A stretch of DNA of 64,000 bases from positions 346,793-410,792 of the forward strand of contig NW_019774814.1 of NCBI RefSeq assembly GCF_001039355.2. Direction: 5' to 3'. This document shows positions 47,805 through 60,926 of this stretch, piece after piece (position 1 is the stretch's first letter; each line of letters begins with the position of its first letter). This DNA is from Lingula anatina (lineage: Eukaryota; Brachiopoda; Lingulata; Lingulida; Lingulidae). The notes below the pieces were generated by a model. The model saw only the letters and a list, made by a program, of their open reading frames with translations. It was not told the origin of the DNA and did not search any database. The position numbers were made by a program, and so were the translations under genes.

Positions 47805-50800
47805 ATGTCGTCGTCGAAATGGGCGTCGCTATTTTCTCTAATTTTAACCTCATTCATGCATTTTCACATAGGAGGAAAAACGGAGCAGGTAACTTATGTT
47901 CGAGTAGGCCAAGGCGCAAATGTCAAGCATATCGTCCCAGTTGTGGATGTAAAACTCGACGGACAACAACAAATACATGTGGTTCAAGGCAAACAAAGAC
48001 AAAATGTGCAGGTGCAACCGCAAACTGGCCCGAAACATTCAGCTGATAAATATATTGTTCCACAGCATTTGCAGCAGCAGCAGCAGCAAGAGTACAGTAA
48101 CCATAGGAATCCACGACAACAGCAGTCAATACAACAGCCGCAGCAGCAGCAGCAGCAACAACAACAACAACAACAACAACAGAGGCCATTAGTGCAGAAA
48201 CAACAACAGCCAATACAGCAACAACAGTTATTGCAGCAGCCACAACCAGAGCAAAATCAGCCATTACATCAGCAACCATTGCAGCAGCAACAGCAACAAT
48301 CATTACAGCATAATGAGCAACAGTCATTACAGCTAAACCATAATCAACAGTCATTACATCAGCAACCGCAACCAGAACAGTCATTACAGAAACAGCAACA
48401 GCAACAACCATTACAGCAACAGCAGAACCCACAGCTACCATTACAACAACAACAACAGCAACCCCAACAACCATTACAACAACAGCAGAAACAAATACAT
48501 ACACAACAGTCATTACAGCATCAGCAGCAGCAACCACAACAACCATTACAACAACAGCAGCAACCACAACAACTATTACAGCAACAGCAACATCAAATAC
48601 AACCTACTCAACACTCATTACAGCAGCAGCAGCAGCAACCACAACAGCCATTACAACAACAGCAGCAATTGCAACAACCTTCAAATCAGCAGCTACAACA
48701 AATACAACATACACAACAATTTTTACAACAGCCTGTAAACCAACAACAGCAGTGGCATCTGCTACAAATACAACAGCAGCTACAGCAGCAGGAGCAGCAA
48801 CGGAAGCAGCAGCAACAAAACACCGGACCTCAAGTTACGCTGAAGGTAAACGTTGTAGATCACCAACACCATGGACAAGGAAACACCGGCCCACGGGCAC
48901 CTGTTCAACGTAATACTGAACCACCATTTCAGTCTCAAGAAAGATCACCGCCCCCCTCACCTATGAGGTCCGAATTACTTCCAGCGATAGAAACGAAAGG
49001 AGAGCCTTGGCCTATGCCCAAAATGTATATCAAGGGAACTGGAGTCTACAGGATATACGCAGAAAATTTTGGAATATATATCACCGGAAAAACGTGTAAA
49101 ATTATAGAAGAAGCCAGAGAACGCTACACGAGTATCATTCTTGACACTGTCATCGATGTGACAACGAAAAATCCGGGGAACGAGTCCATTTTTCATAGAC
49201 GTTCAGAAGTTGTGCTGAAACGCTTGAATGTCACTTTGTTAGCCAAGTGTGAAGAATACCCATCTCTAGGAATGGACGAGTCTTGTAAGATTATCCGGTT
49301 TTAAGATAGTGTGTGTGTGTGTGTGTGTGTGTGTGCACGCGTGCAAGAGAGGGAAATGCGGGAAATGCGTGGCTTTGTTGGGGCGCGCTTAGACGTATGA
49401 TAGAGAAACGATTTTCCATTCTAAATCATAATGTAAAATGTGAACGTTTTAAATTGTACTAATACTGTCATATTTTCCTGAATCATTGACAAAGAATAAA
49501 ATGGATGATAAACGTTTCAAACGTTTATCATCCATTATATCTCAGATATATACGCCTGGTGATGTATATTTTATCTCCAGATGAACTGACGGTTAACTCC
49601 CGTGGGGCCCTCCTTATTTCCAAAAGTGTGTGGGGAATTTTGCGAGGCTTGGAAACGTTCAGTCAGCTAGTCTACGAAGTGTCGCCAAACTCGGTAAGAT
49701 AATCTAATAATTTGCATCTGAATGTCCATGAGACAACATAATTGAACACTTCCCTTACTATTCTCCACTGTAAATAGGATTCGACTCTGTTAAAAAAAAA
49801 AGCATTGTTTTCATTCAGTTTTGTGCTCATGTTTAAATTTCGTTTATTTGATAACAATGTGATGCCAATACTACCATTGTTACTAAAATCCTGAATACAT
49901 CGTTTTCAAGAGAGAAATATGATTCTGACACGTGCTCCCTGGGGTTTTTAGAGCATCAATATACCTCGACATTTATATAGTGCAATAGTCACACCGAAAT
50001 TGGGTGACAAGACTTTTTAAGAAAACGTGATCGAACTCGACAAAAAAGAGAATAGGACTTTTGAGTCGTGCTGTGAACATCTATTGCTCTAAGGCTACAG
50101 TGCAGTGGGTCGCAACAGACACCATTTGATGTCTTAATGGCTGGTCAAGTTTAGTTCAACAGGCATATATATTTTCTGGGCATTGTCACCACGCCTATGT
50201 CAAGCTAAACATCAGAATTTACTCACCAGTGTGATACCTGTAGTCCCCTTATCATAATTACGTATCGATAAATCATATTTAAAATTACAGGACATTTCAA
50301 TTTACACCCACCAGTCAAGGGGGAACGTGATGTGAGAACCCTACGGAAAGAAATAAAGTCGAGAACACGAAAGTGTAGACCTAATATCCTTACGTAATTC
50401 CTTATCACTTCACACACACACACACGCACACGCACAAACTTTTGTCAAGACCAGATATCTTGAAGATCGCTTTTTCACTATTAATACAAGTCCCATGATA
50501 CCAGACATTTTCCCCTGTCTTACCGTCTGCCTCAATGTATTGCAGGCTGTGATGCAACTTAATTAGTAAAAGACCACATATGCAAATTTGGTACTCAAAA
50601 TTCGAAGAAACTCATATCAAGATTAGAAGGAGGTGTGTTGATACAATTCCTTGCTTAGGTACCAGAAGAGCCTGTTGGGCTAGTATTATGTAATAACACT
50701 GACATTTGAAGTCGGTGCATCATACGCCCACACTTTATCATCAGTATTGCCTGATATCCAGCAATACTCCACGTATCAAGATGTACCCATTCATTTAAGT

Positions 50801-52198
50801 TTTACGACACAACGTATTCATGTTTTCTCGCAAGGCATTGTGAATATATATACATCGTCTTTTTAATGTTCGAGTCAGAAACAAATATGGAGGTTTTGAT
50901 ACCACAAAAGTAAGTACGAGAATAAGGTATAAATTTTGACTCCTAAAAAGGGGGTAGTATATCGTTGGACATGTAACAATCGAACAGTCATTACGTGTTT
51001 TCATTCATTTGAGAGTATACAGACAATAAGAATTTTCTTGCAATTGTCAGGTTTTGCAGTTAATAAGCAATACCAACGGGTGTAAAAGATGCATGATGAT
51101 GCATAGAGTCCCGCCGTCATACTGACTGTACTAAGACAAGAAAACCACAAGACAGAACATGATATATTTTTATATTGCAAAAGGTCGTATACTTTGTGGA
51201 CGGAGATTACAAATCTCTGCGTTAATACATCTCAAATTAAACAGGTTACATTGATATTCTGACCTATTTAGACATGGTAAGAAATGTCGGGTTTTATGTT
51301 TGTTTTTAGCTTCAAATAGGTGAAGTTCGCGTGAAGGACTCCCCGCGCTTCTCACACCGTGGCATCCTGTTAGACACGGCCAGACACTACATTCCAAAGG
51401 AAATCATCTTCCAAGTGCTGGTGAGTCACGTAAACTTAAGATGTTTTTTTTTTAAATAATTGCCTTCAGTTTAATTACGAATTATACATTCGTAATCATG
51501 ACGGAAGTAATTTAGCTTATCTGGAGTCGTCGCCAGAATGAAAAAAATTAATTGAAAAAAACTGTTATGAGTGATTAAAAGGGAAATTTAGACTGCATGA
51601 GTATCGAAGATAGGAAAGAAGTTTTTTTAAGCAAATAACATTCTCCACAAAAAGGGAGGGGCTACATAACTAATAACGGCACACAGATAAAAACAGATAA
51701 AAAAGATAAAAAAGGTTAATCGCCCTGGTTTTTAAACCACTCGCCTTATCTGGAAAATATATCTGGAGAAATTCTAGTCACGTGCCACCCTCTGCCTCTA
51801 CCTAGCTTCGGACATGCCTAAAATAAATGGGACGGGGATTGAAAGAATTTGTTACGTAAATTTAAGTTTCAAATTGATGTTATCAAAACGCTGGAAAAGT
51901 GCGTCATGGGTGTTGTGCATCCATAGTGCTAGCATTCGACATCGAGAATGCGCATCTGTCCAATATTTAATCATTTATTCGATATGATTTACCGTATATT
52001 GCAGCAGGGTTCAAAAGTTAAGACGGCATATTAGAAATGAGCAGTATTTTCAATTTTTAAGTCGCTGGTCAATAAGTCACCTTGTTTATGTCTGATTCCA
52101 AGTGATGGACCTACGCGTTCTATGTCTGGAAGTTCTGGCGACGACACTAGCAGACAGAAATATCGACGGACATCAATCTATGATATAAAATGGAAGAG

Positions 52199-52241
<43 letters not shown>

Positions 52242-55200
52242 AGAGAGAGAGAGAGAATGAGTTCCATTTCACCTTCTCCGCAAAAACATTTTTAAAACGC
52301 GCAGTTTATAATAAGGATGTGAACATATGCCACCGCTTAAATAAATTTAATAATTTTAGGAGTCTATGGCGTATAATAAGATGAACGTGTTCCACTGGCA
52401 CATAGTTGATGACCAGTCGTTCCCATACTACAGCACAGCATTTCCCAACCTCAGCAGAAAGGTAGGTTGCACAGTTTCACCGTAACTCTAGGACATCGGG
52501 GACATCATGGAATACCGACATTAAAAAAACTGATATGCGATTTCTCGTGACACCCCAAATTCCTTTTTACCACGAAGTACCATGAGTAAGGCGTTACACG
52601 TGCATCATTATCTTATGAATACAGATCCTGGGAATATATATATATATATATACATATAAAGCACTTGCGAACTTCAAGTTCAGTATACGTTTTTTTTCTT
52701 TTGCCCAGTAAAAGTTTTTTGTCACTGTGACACAACTTTCAGTTTAGAGATAGAACCTGTGTGAAAATTGAGACGATTCATATTTTCAGTGTAGGTGAGA
52801 GCAAGGTCTGAAACGTGTGAAAGGTGGCCCAAAATGTGTTATTATAGAGGTGGTTAGAGTAGACGTGATTGTTAATGGGGCTGCCTCTGTATATGGCAGT
52901 GTATAGAACACACGCCATGCGAACTGCTTGCATGCATCCTAATGTTTTTGAAGCTTTTAAAAATTTCCTAAGGGGCGAGACGAGTGAGAGAAAGAAAAAG
53001 AATACGATTTATGAATGAATGATAGATGAATGATAAAATGATGAATGTCACTTTGGAATGTATAATTTGTATAGTAATGTTGTACGATAATGCATGTTTT
53101 TTTTTTTATTTTGCAATGAGACTTATTGTATAATCTCTATAGGGCGCATATGATCCTGATACCCATATTTATACTCCCAAAGATGTCCAAGAAATCATAG
53201 AGTATGCCCGACTTCGAGGCATTCGTGTCATACCTGAATTTGACACCCCAGGTAATAATGCAATAAAAGTTGCTGACTTCAGGGCTTTATTGAAACCACC
53301 TTCAGTTAACTTAAATAATGAAAATATTTTTTTAAAAGCTATTTCAATTTCATTGGTTTGGCGGATTTAAAGATAGGGCCTTCATGCGTTATGGTGTACT
53401 GATCTTAGTCTTTTTGGTGTTTACTTATTTATTTACATTTTAATTTATAACTCTTTTATTTTTTATATATTCATTTATTATTTCTTTGTCATTTTAGTTA
53501 ACCTATTTTAATCCGAAAATATTACACTCATACGAACACAACTGAAATGTGTTTAATTTGTAAACATCGAATCAGAATCCCTAGCTAAAAACTTATATTT
53601 ATCCCCTTCGGCTTATTCTTCGACTTTAAGGCCACACGTTATCTTGGGGCTGGGGACAGGAAGGCTTGCTTACGAAATGCTACAGTCCTTGGGGCCATTT
53701 GACAGGGCACGGTCCCATACATCCCTTCAGGAACAGCACCTACCAGTTCCTCGGGGAACTCTTCAAAGAGATAACCGCTGTTTTTCCCGACAAACATCTA
53801 CATCTCGGCGGGGACGAAGTGGACACTCAGTGCTGGTATGTTTTTTTTTTTTTTTTTAATGTACTGATGAATATTATTTGATGCTTCTCTTTTTGCACCT
53901 TCTTTTTGTTCTGTACATGTACCTTTCTTTATGATACGATGCATTGTTCACATTCAACTGCAATCATTGCCTAAATTATAACTTCTTCTGTCTCATTCAA
54001 AATATTTTATGCCGAATTATAACTGTAAAGAGGGCGTCCGCTCATGTAAAAAAGCGCTGACAACACAGATAAGTTTATATTTTTCATCTAACAAACATCT
54101 GTCAATTCTCTTCCTTCGCAGGATTAGCAACCCGTTTTTTCAAAATTTCATGGCGCTTAAACGCCTGTCGGATTGGTTTGTTTTACAGGAGCTTTATCTT
54201 AAAAAGTAAGTCGTTATCTATTTGGGACAAGGTGTACTGGCTGGATTGTGGTGGGTAAGGGATGGACTGCATGCTATCTAGTTGTAGTTTAGACGATGTT
54301 TTATTGAGAAAAACATCACCCTAATCTTATTCACATCATTTCTTTCAAGGAATTTTACTACCATCCGCCAAATTGCTTGTCAACACGCTTAATTACAGAT
54401 ATTCAAATAATTAATGATGCCTCACAAGTCAAGAAACCAAAGGAATTTTTTTACGGGTCGCAAAACCTTTTTTTATTTAACACAAAAACTAGTAAAATAA
54501 AACACTCTTCATGTGTCAGTCATGGACACTGATTTATATGCACGTCAAAGTGAAAGGATAAGGTGTAAGCGGAAACACATAGCAAAGTATTTCCATTGTG
54601 AATATATGCATCCGTTGAAGTATGCTTTTCCCTTTTCATGCATTAAATCTAAGCTAAGAATCATACAAAGATAAAGAGTTGCATTTTCCTTGGGCCATGC
54701 CAATTACGCGAAATATGTACGTTGTTCCATTAAAGAAACAAAAACATAGTGGCAGTGAAAAATATAACATTTCAGTTGGCTTTATTTCCTCAAACGTGTG
54801 AAGAAGAAGAATTATACGCAGCTTTAAGATATATCACAAAGGTGCGCCAGTTTTGATATATGCATGTTACTTGGACTGAGTTTTGCATGATAAGTGGATA
54901 TATGGGGAAACGGGCACGTGGCAATACCATTAAAGATCCGGGTGTAATAACTTTTGTTTGGGTGAAGTGTTAATTTTTATTTAGAATAGAATAAGCATTA
55001 AAAGAGTGAAGGACATTGGGAATTTTTTTTCCTGTATAATAATTTGGGAAAAATTAATGCGGAAATGGTCTTTATTATTTGGAGAAATGTTTATAAGTTT
55101 GTTTTTATTTTTGTTTCTGTTTTGAAATATGTTAAAGACAAAGGGGGCGATTTTTTGTGTCTTATTGTTTGTGATTGATAAATGTGGCTCAAAAGTAAAA

Positions 55201-58127
55201 TTGATATTGGTCATTAAGGGGGAAAAAAAACAACGCCATCGAATCAGTTTTGAAGGTGCAATTCGCCTCTAAAAATCGCCACCTTTGCTTTCAAATATCA
55301 CTAAATAATATGACGATGAAATTGACACAGAATTGTGGAAAATGATTACATTATGAATGTTTTGGATTGCTGTGAATAATTGAAACTATATTGTTAAACT
55401 GGGCTGCACAATAAAAGTCACCAAATGTATAGACAAGAATAATAATTACGTATTACATGTGCATTACTCATCTCACAGAATATCATTAGTAAAGGGTCGT
55501 AAAAGCAACCTGCACTATTTGATTATAGAAAATACTGCATTTAAGACAAGTGAGGGGGGGGGGGCAGAGAGAGTTTTAAAGTATGGTTTTTCATTTTATT
55601 GCTTTCTGATATATCAGACCAAAGTAACACAGCACCACCTTAGCGGTAAACTAGTGGAACAAGGACATCAAAAGGGCGCAATATTTTGACCACACCTTTC
55701 CTTTAATTCCCCCAAATGTGATGAGTTTTTTAATGGGTAAAACATACAAAGATTTTGGCCAGTACGCAACTGTGTGTCTCAGTGTATACCTTTTATCTCT
55801 TTTTGGAAAAGAAAAGGAACTGAAATCGCCTGTTGGTTCGGAAAGGGTACATCGCCTCTCAGGGTCTGCCTATGACACGTTACATTTGAACATAAAAAAA
55901 AGAAAAAAATGGCCTTAACTAAGGCTGCTAACCTTTATAGCTGACTACATAAAGTCAACCTAGTAATAGTTCGAAAAATGCTTCACGAACGGTTGGCCCA
56001 CGATATACTTTCTCATATATAAAAACATGTAAAAAGCATTCTCTAGCCGACAAAAACTTTGTCAGGGTGGGGTTTAGTTTAATGGAAAAAAACTCACCTC
56101 GGTCAGATAAGATTCTCAGCAGTCTGAGCCAAGACCAACTTTGGTTTGAGTTCTTTTATGAAACAAGACTTATATTCTCACATATACTTTCAGATTTTTA
56201 CGCACGTTGGTCGAGGTCGTACCGGAAAAAAATAAGAAAGAGTATATTGTGTGGCAGGAGGTGTTTGACAATAGAAATAAGGTATCACCCACTGCATCTC
56301 ACACTTTGACTTGTGTCTATTTAATAAGCATATCCTTCATTTGGCAATGAACAAAGTATATATTCTAAAGAAAGCCGATTTTAAGTATTTGTGATGATAT
56401 ACAATATGATATTTGGGCTAATGTATTAGACTTACATACAATGAATGACCTGTCGTAATTCAATTTTTTGAAACGATTTTTACAAAACTTTGCTTAAATT
56501 ATTGTTGAATTGAAATTTCTCACATAGGTTTCCTAGTGACTGCTATTCTCTCTCTCTCTCTCTCTCCGATATTCAAGTCATTGGTTTTCTAAGATGTCAT
56601 TTTCTACTCAGGTACCCAACACCACTATAATTGAAGTATGGAAGAGCCCTGAAGACTATCTAGTCCAAGTGACGAGTGAGGGCCACAGAGCGATATTCGC
56701 ATCTTGTTGGTATTTAGACCACATATCTTATGGGGAAGACTGGAAAACCTACTACGCGTGCGACCCACTGAATCCACGATTCTTTTATGGTAATTTCAGA
56801 CACTGCATGGAGTGGGGATGTTCATCTTTACAGTGGTTACATTTCATAAATATATATATAGATAGACCTATATAGTTTCCGTACTGTATCCTAGCCTCAT
56901 ATTATTCGTTTAAGAGTCTGGTTATTTGTCTGAAAAAATTCATTCATTGAATCATCTGTTTTTCGGGTCTGAAATTCCCTCGTTACTCATAGTCTTATTT
57001 ATCATAGGTACAGAAGAACAGGCTAATAGGGTTATAGGCGGAGAAGCGTGCCTCTGGTCCGAATATGTTGACGAGACCAACGTTTTAGCAAGACTGTGGT
57101 AAGTATAAAGGCCTTTTTAAGATAAAGACTGAAGCCAAAGCAACCAGTCCACAAAACGACGAGACATCTATACATTCTGGTAGATTATAAAACGCCTATA
57201 TTTTCTTTGGTAACAGGGATATTTAAATGTAAGCAACTCTCAAAATTCGAATGATTAGAAAGGACACACCCTTATAGGGTCATGTTTAACAACAGTGAAA
57301 GTGACGGTAATTAACGGCAACATTATGTGGAAACAGTCTAGTTTAGGAAAGTATCCCATTTTTCTCCTTTGGTCGATTTACTGTACCCCTTATGTCCGTT
57401 TTTTGTGTACCCTAGGCCCCGTGCATCAGCCACCGCAGAGCGGCTGTGGAGTCCACAAGAGACGACCCTCGACTACCAGACGGAATCTCGCCTTATGGAA
57501 CACCGCTGTAGGATGGTGAGGTAGGCGGCGATCACAGGGTGTAGATTCAGGCAACGTTCATCACTTGGCCGTGTATTCAAGACCATATCTGAGTGTATTT
57601 GCACAACTTCATTAATTTGTGAAGAGATGTACCAGCAGGCTAAATTTGTGGATTTTTTTTCCTTGAAATTCAATTTTATAAACATACGCAGTGCTGTCTG
57701 TTTTTATACTAGTTTTAATATCCAACTTGGAAAAAATTGACGGGTTTCCTGTCCGGTATCTTTTTTTCACCTCATTTTACACGCCAATAATGATTCTTTC
57801 ATATCGATACAAAAAAATACTCAGCCTTGAATGTTGATATCAATTGTGTTTTCAACTTCCAGGCGAGGAATTCCGGCACAGCCATTTCATAAGTGGGGTG
57901 GCTACTGCAAGTCCTTCGCGAACAGCCTCAAATATCACTGGAAAAATGGCAAGAGGAAGCGAGTGGCGTCCCCTGTTGTTGCTCTTCTGGACTACTGCGG
58001 TAAAACATGGAACGGCTATGGCGCAGCATACCAAGGAGTGTTTCTTGGGCTTAACGTCTTAATGACACTAATACTGATGCGAATGATGTTGAAATTTCGA
58101 TCAAGGCCCAGGCTTAGGTCTAACTAA
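47805..58127 (+). CDS. GH20 beta-N-acetylhexosaminidase with Gln-rich N-terminus and C-terminal membrane anchor
   Basis: Exons: 47805-49284, 49581-49693, 51310-51420, 52360-52461, 53143-53251, 53631-53835, 54122-54205, 56194-56281, 56612-56789, 57008-57098, 57416-57520, 57863-58127; 2931 nt, 976 residues, all in phase. It removes terminal GlcNAc/GalNAc from glycans or chitin oligomers. Residues 1-24 are a signal peptide. Residues about 85-340 are a Gln-rich repeat tract. The GH20b domain starts near 402 ([14 protein letters not shown]) and the catalytic barrel follows: [29 protein letters not shown], and GGDEV with the catalytic Asp700-Glu701 pair. Later come GGEACLWSE and ATAERLWSP. The C-terminus adds a hydrophobic helix ([14 protein letters not shown], about 948-965) and a basic tail, so the enzyme is probably type I membrane-bound. 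Human hexosaminidases are about 530-560 residues, so the N-terminal 400 are an addition. Confidence 0.93.
48060..48825 (+). repeat. Poly-glutamine coding repeat with higher-order units
   Basis: Mixed CAG/CAA codons encode runs of Gln interrupted by Pro, Leu, His and Ser. Between about 48450 and 48740 there are longer units of 24-35 residues beginning PLQQQQ and including a T/Q-Q-S-L-Q motif, so this is a minisatellite as well as a trinucleotide repeat. It is in frame in exon 1 of the hexosaminidase gene. Confidence 0.95.
49309..49335. repeat. (GT)n microsatellite
   Basis: About 13 GT units, just after the exon 1 donor of the hexosaminidase gene. Confidence 0.95.
49500..49536. repeat. Perfect 18-nt palindrome with a one-base loop
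   Basis: Arms aatggatgataaacgttt (49500-49517) and its exact reverse complement (49519-49536) flank a single C. It lies in the short intron 1 of the hexosaminidase gene, directly after an AATAAA-like sequence (49494-49499). Confidence 0.95.
49694..51309. other. Hexosaminidase intron 2
   Basis: Longest of several introns in this gene. Only a short CA-rich run near 50412-50433 is notable. Other long introns (51421-52359, 52462-53142 and 54206-56193) hold no recognisable gene. Confidence 0.6.
52202..52257. repeat. (GA)n microsatellite
   Basis: Long GA run interrupted by one aatga unit, in hexosaminidase intron 3. Confidence 0.95.
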
Positions 58128-59075
58128 AGAAACTACGAAAGAATGCTTATGCCATTCTTATTATTGGTGCAGATGTATGGGTAACGGGCTAAAATAACTT
58201 CAGCTATACATATGTTGCTCTTTTCGAGACATCACGGGATACAGACGTGTTATAAACGTTTGAGAACCAAAGAAGTGTTTTCTTACAGAGGCCCAATTAT
58301 TTTCATCTGCCAATTTATTGTATTCTTGTTCGTTTTCATTATAATTGAACATGGAAAATATATTTTTTAAATTGTTAAAAAAAAACGGTATCGAGATATT
58401 TCGATATCAATAAATACAATAAACGTTATTTACATTTACATGTTTTAGTCGATTACGTGAGAGATGAAAAATAATTCATATAATAACTGGTAGAGAAATG
58501 GTATCAGTTTGGCTTCACTGCACTGGTGCACTAAAGAATATAAGAATATATTTTTATGTCCTGAAGACAACTCGTAACATTTTTACGATCTTTACCTTGA
58601 TACAGTTTGTTTCATTTAATTCATTCTTAAGCTCGTATGGATTACTGATGTAAAATCAAAGGAAATTGGTTAGTAGACCTAAGTCAGGATTAGGCGTCTT
58701 TTTGGGAGGGAATTACATCGAATGTACAACGGTGAATTTCTTGTGCATTTTTGTCGTGGAATTATGAATATTTAATTCAGAGCATGGATTTAGAAGCTTA
58801 GATGTTTGTTAATTGTGACTTTTTTCCTCAGAGGGATTATTGGAGTTTGTCAAGCTGAAATTTCAAAATACCAATATTTAAGTAAGAATGCAAGCCATTT
58901 GAAAACGAAAAAAGGTAACTACACGTAGATAATTAAACACATACAAACGATCCCTTAATAACATGTATGTGTTATGGGTATCAAAATATGAAGTTCACGC
59001 AAAATGCGTATCATTCGTATGTGTTTATTTGATGATGATGATGATGATGATGATGACAAATGAATTAAATGTAAA
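58128..59075. other. Convergent intergenic region between hexosaminidase and GlcNAc transferase
   Basis: It carries the 3' flanks of both genes. A polyadenylation-like aataaa near 58410-58425 fits the hexosaminidase, and a (GAT)n repeat lies at 59031-59056. No further gene is visible. Confidence 0.6.
59031..59056. repeat. (GAT)n trinucleotide microsatellite
   Basis: About eight or nine perfect GAT units, 20 bases past the stop codon of the GlcNAc transferase on the minus strand, so probably within its 3' UTR. Confidence 0.95.
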
Positions 59076-60926
59076 TTACAAATTCTTTTCTTTTCTTAAA
59101 AAAGTCAAATTTCGATAATAACTTAAGTCAATTGGTAATACTGCCATTTGTTTATAGCGAAGCCATTCCTCGGCGCATTCTAGAGCCAGTGGTTCATAGT
59201 CATAAAGAAACTTGTTAACAAATAATTCCTTTCTCTCAACCATGAATTGAAGATCTCCGACACCGAAAACGCATATCCCCCGTTGCCATTTGCCGTAACA
59301 TTTGTCCACGCCCTTCCAAGCAGCCCATACCGCCAACCAAGGCTTGGAGTCCGGCACACCTGTCAGACAGAAATATCAAAGATTATGGTGTTATGTAAAT
59401 CATCATTTTACACCAAAAATCTTTATTTTGAATGGTGTTACTACTGGCGCACCTGTTTAGCAGTAAGAAAGCTATACATATATTACGCTCACTCGTCAGA
59501 AATCTACTTGTGTGTTCGCAAAAACGTCGAGCATTCACATGCTATACACGATTTCGAAAAACACGTAAAAGACAATTAGAATAAGGTAGACGAAATATCC
59601 CTCGGAATAATTGTGAAAGACGTATTATGACTGTGATATTTATACTTCCTCTAAACGTTTGAATGTTTATTTCAAATTCTATATTAATTTGTATAATTTT
59701 TTTGATAGTTTCACCAGACATTTTTTCAGAACTCACGAAGCTTAGTCATTTGAAACGCGGTATACTTCAGTCATGTATTTTCCATCAATGGCAAAACACA
59801 TTTTTAAGCCACACAATTTAATTCGCGTACTTTCTCCAATAAAAAAAATGTACAAGTATTTGGGATACTCACCGTCATAACCCCCAGGAGTATTCAAGTG
59901 CGGGTTGTACTTCAAGAAGTTTAACGTGGCCCAGTAATATTCATCGGGGCTGTAAGTGTCCCTGGACCATTCTAACAAAGCCTTGGCCGACGGATTAATT
60001 AAAATAAACCTCACAAACTGTCTACTGAAAATTCCATATGCACTGCCTCGAATTATTGTGATATTATTTGGCGGCTTGCTCTTCAGAATCCGAGTATTAT
60101 TATAAATGCGCTTCCCATTCTTTTCTTGTATGTCCCAGTGATACCTGAATCTGTAGGCTATTCCACTCAAGCGTCGCCCTGTTATCCCTTCGATGTCATT
60201 AGCACCGTTGTATAATTTCAAAATCTGGACCATTTCATAATTAGTTTTCAGAGGGAATTCTTGACTAGGCAAGTTAATATAGTATTTCCATTGTTCTGGT
60301 CTTTTGTAGGAATCATGCATGCAGTTAATTTCTGCTTTGAGTCTAGAAAAACCAGCATAGATTACGCGCTCTAGTTTAGACGCTATAAAAACGTTATCAA
60401 AACACTTGGCAATGTTTCGAATAGCTATGTGCACCGTTTCAGATGATTTAGCGTCAACATGTATACAATACGTATTTTGAGGACGGTATATTGCACGTAA
60501 CAAACGTTCTGTCTGATGCACGTCCTTGTATAGTAGAATACTAAATGCTATAGGAAATTGCTCCTCTTCTTCTAGTGAGTTTAAAACGTACCCACGCGTC
60601 CTTTTAAAGGTATCACAATTTGATGTCAATTCTCCAAAGGCGTGATCGGAAATAAATTTTGGTTTGGTCATCTTTACTCGGCTTTTGGCGTAAAGAATTT
60701 CTTCTCGATCTCCCTCTAATAATCTGCGGCAGTCGGACCTGAACTGGTGTTGGGTGTGGTTCACTCTATCCGCACTTTTATGAGAATCTTGAATAACAAA
60801 GTAGTCAATAGCCTCACTTGTGTCAGAGGTGGAACTCTGTTGGAAAATTTGCATTTTTAGAAAAAGGTAAATAGAAAATATCAACACGGTGCAGGTATAG
60901 TAGGCGTTCCTCTTGCGTCTCGCCAT
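59076..60926 (-). CDS. Core-2-type beta-1,6-N-acetylglucosaminyltransferase, complete, two exons
   Basis: Golgi type II enzyme that adds beta-1,6 GlcNAc to O-glycan cores (GCNT family, GT14). Exons 59873-60926 and 59076-59359; 1338 nt, 445 residues, phase checked. The ATG at 60926 is chosen because an acceptor-like tttcag ends just before it and because it places the transmembrane anchor (YYTCTVLIFSIYLFLKMQ) at residues about 9-27; the open frame extends upstream to 61034, but that is likely intron. Family signatures: FPIAFSILLYKDVHQTERLL, then YCIHVDAKSS, YYINLPSQEFPLKTN, SPDEYYWATL near the exon end, and GVPDSKPWLAVW plus RGICVFGVGDLQ in exon 2. The Cys distribution fits the family. Vertebrate GCNT1/3 are about 430 residues. 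The exact acceptor specificity is not decidable. Confidence 0.93.

Noticed and set aside
47923-48567. Long minus-strand open frame rich in Val and Ala, opposite the poly-Gln exon
   Set aside because: It is simply the complement of CAA/CAG repeats (TTG/CTG read in a shifted frame as GTT/GCT), with no domain or splice logic of its own.
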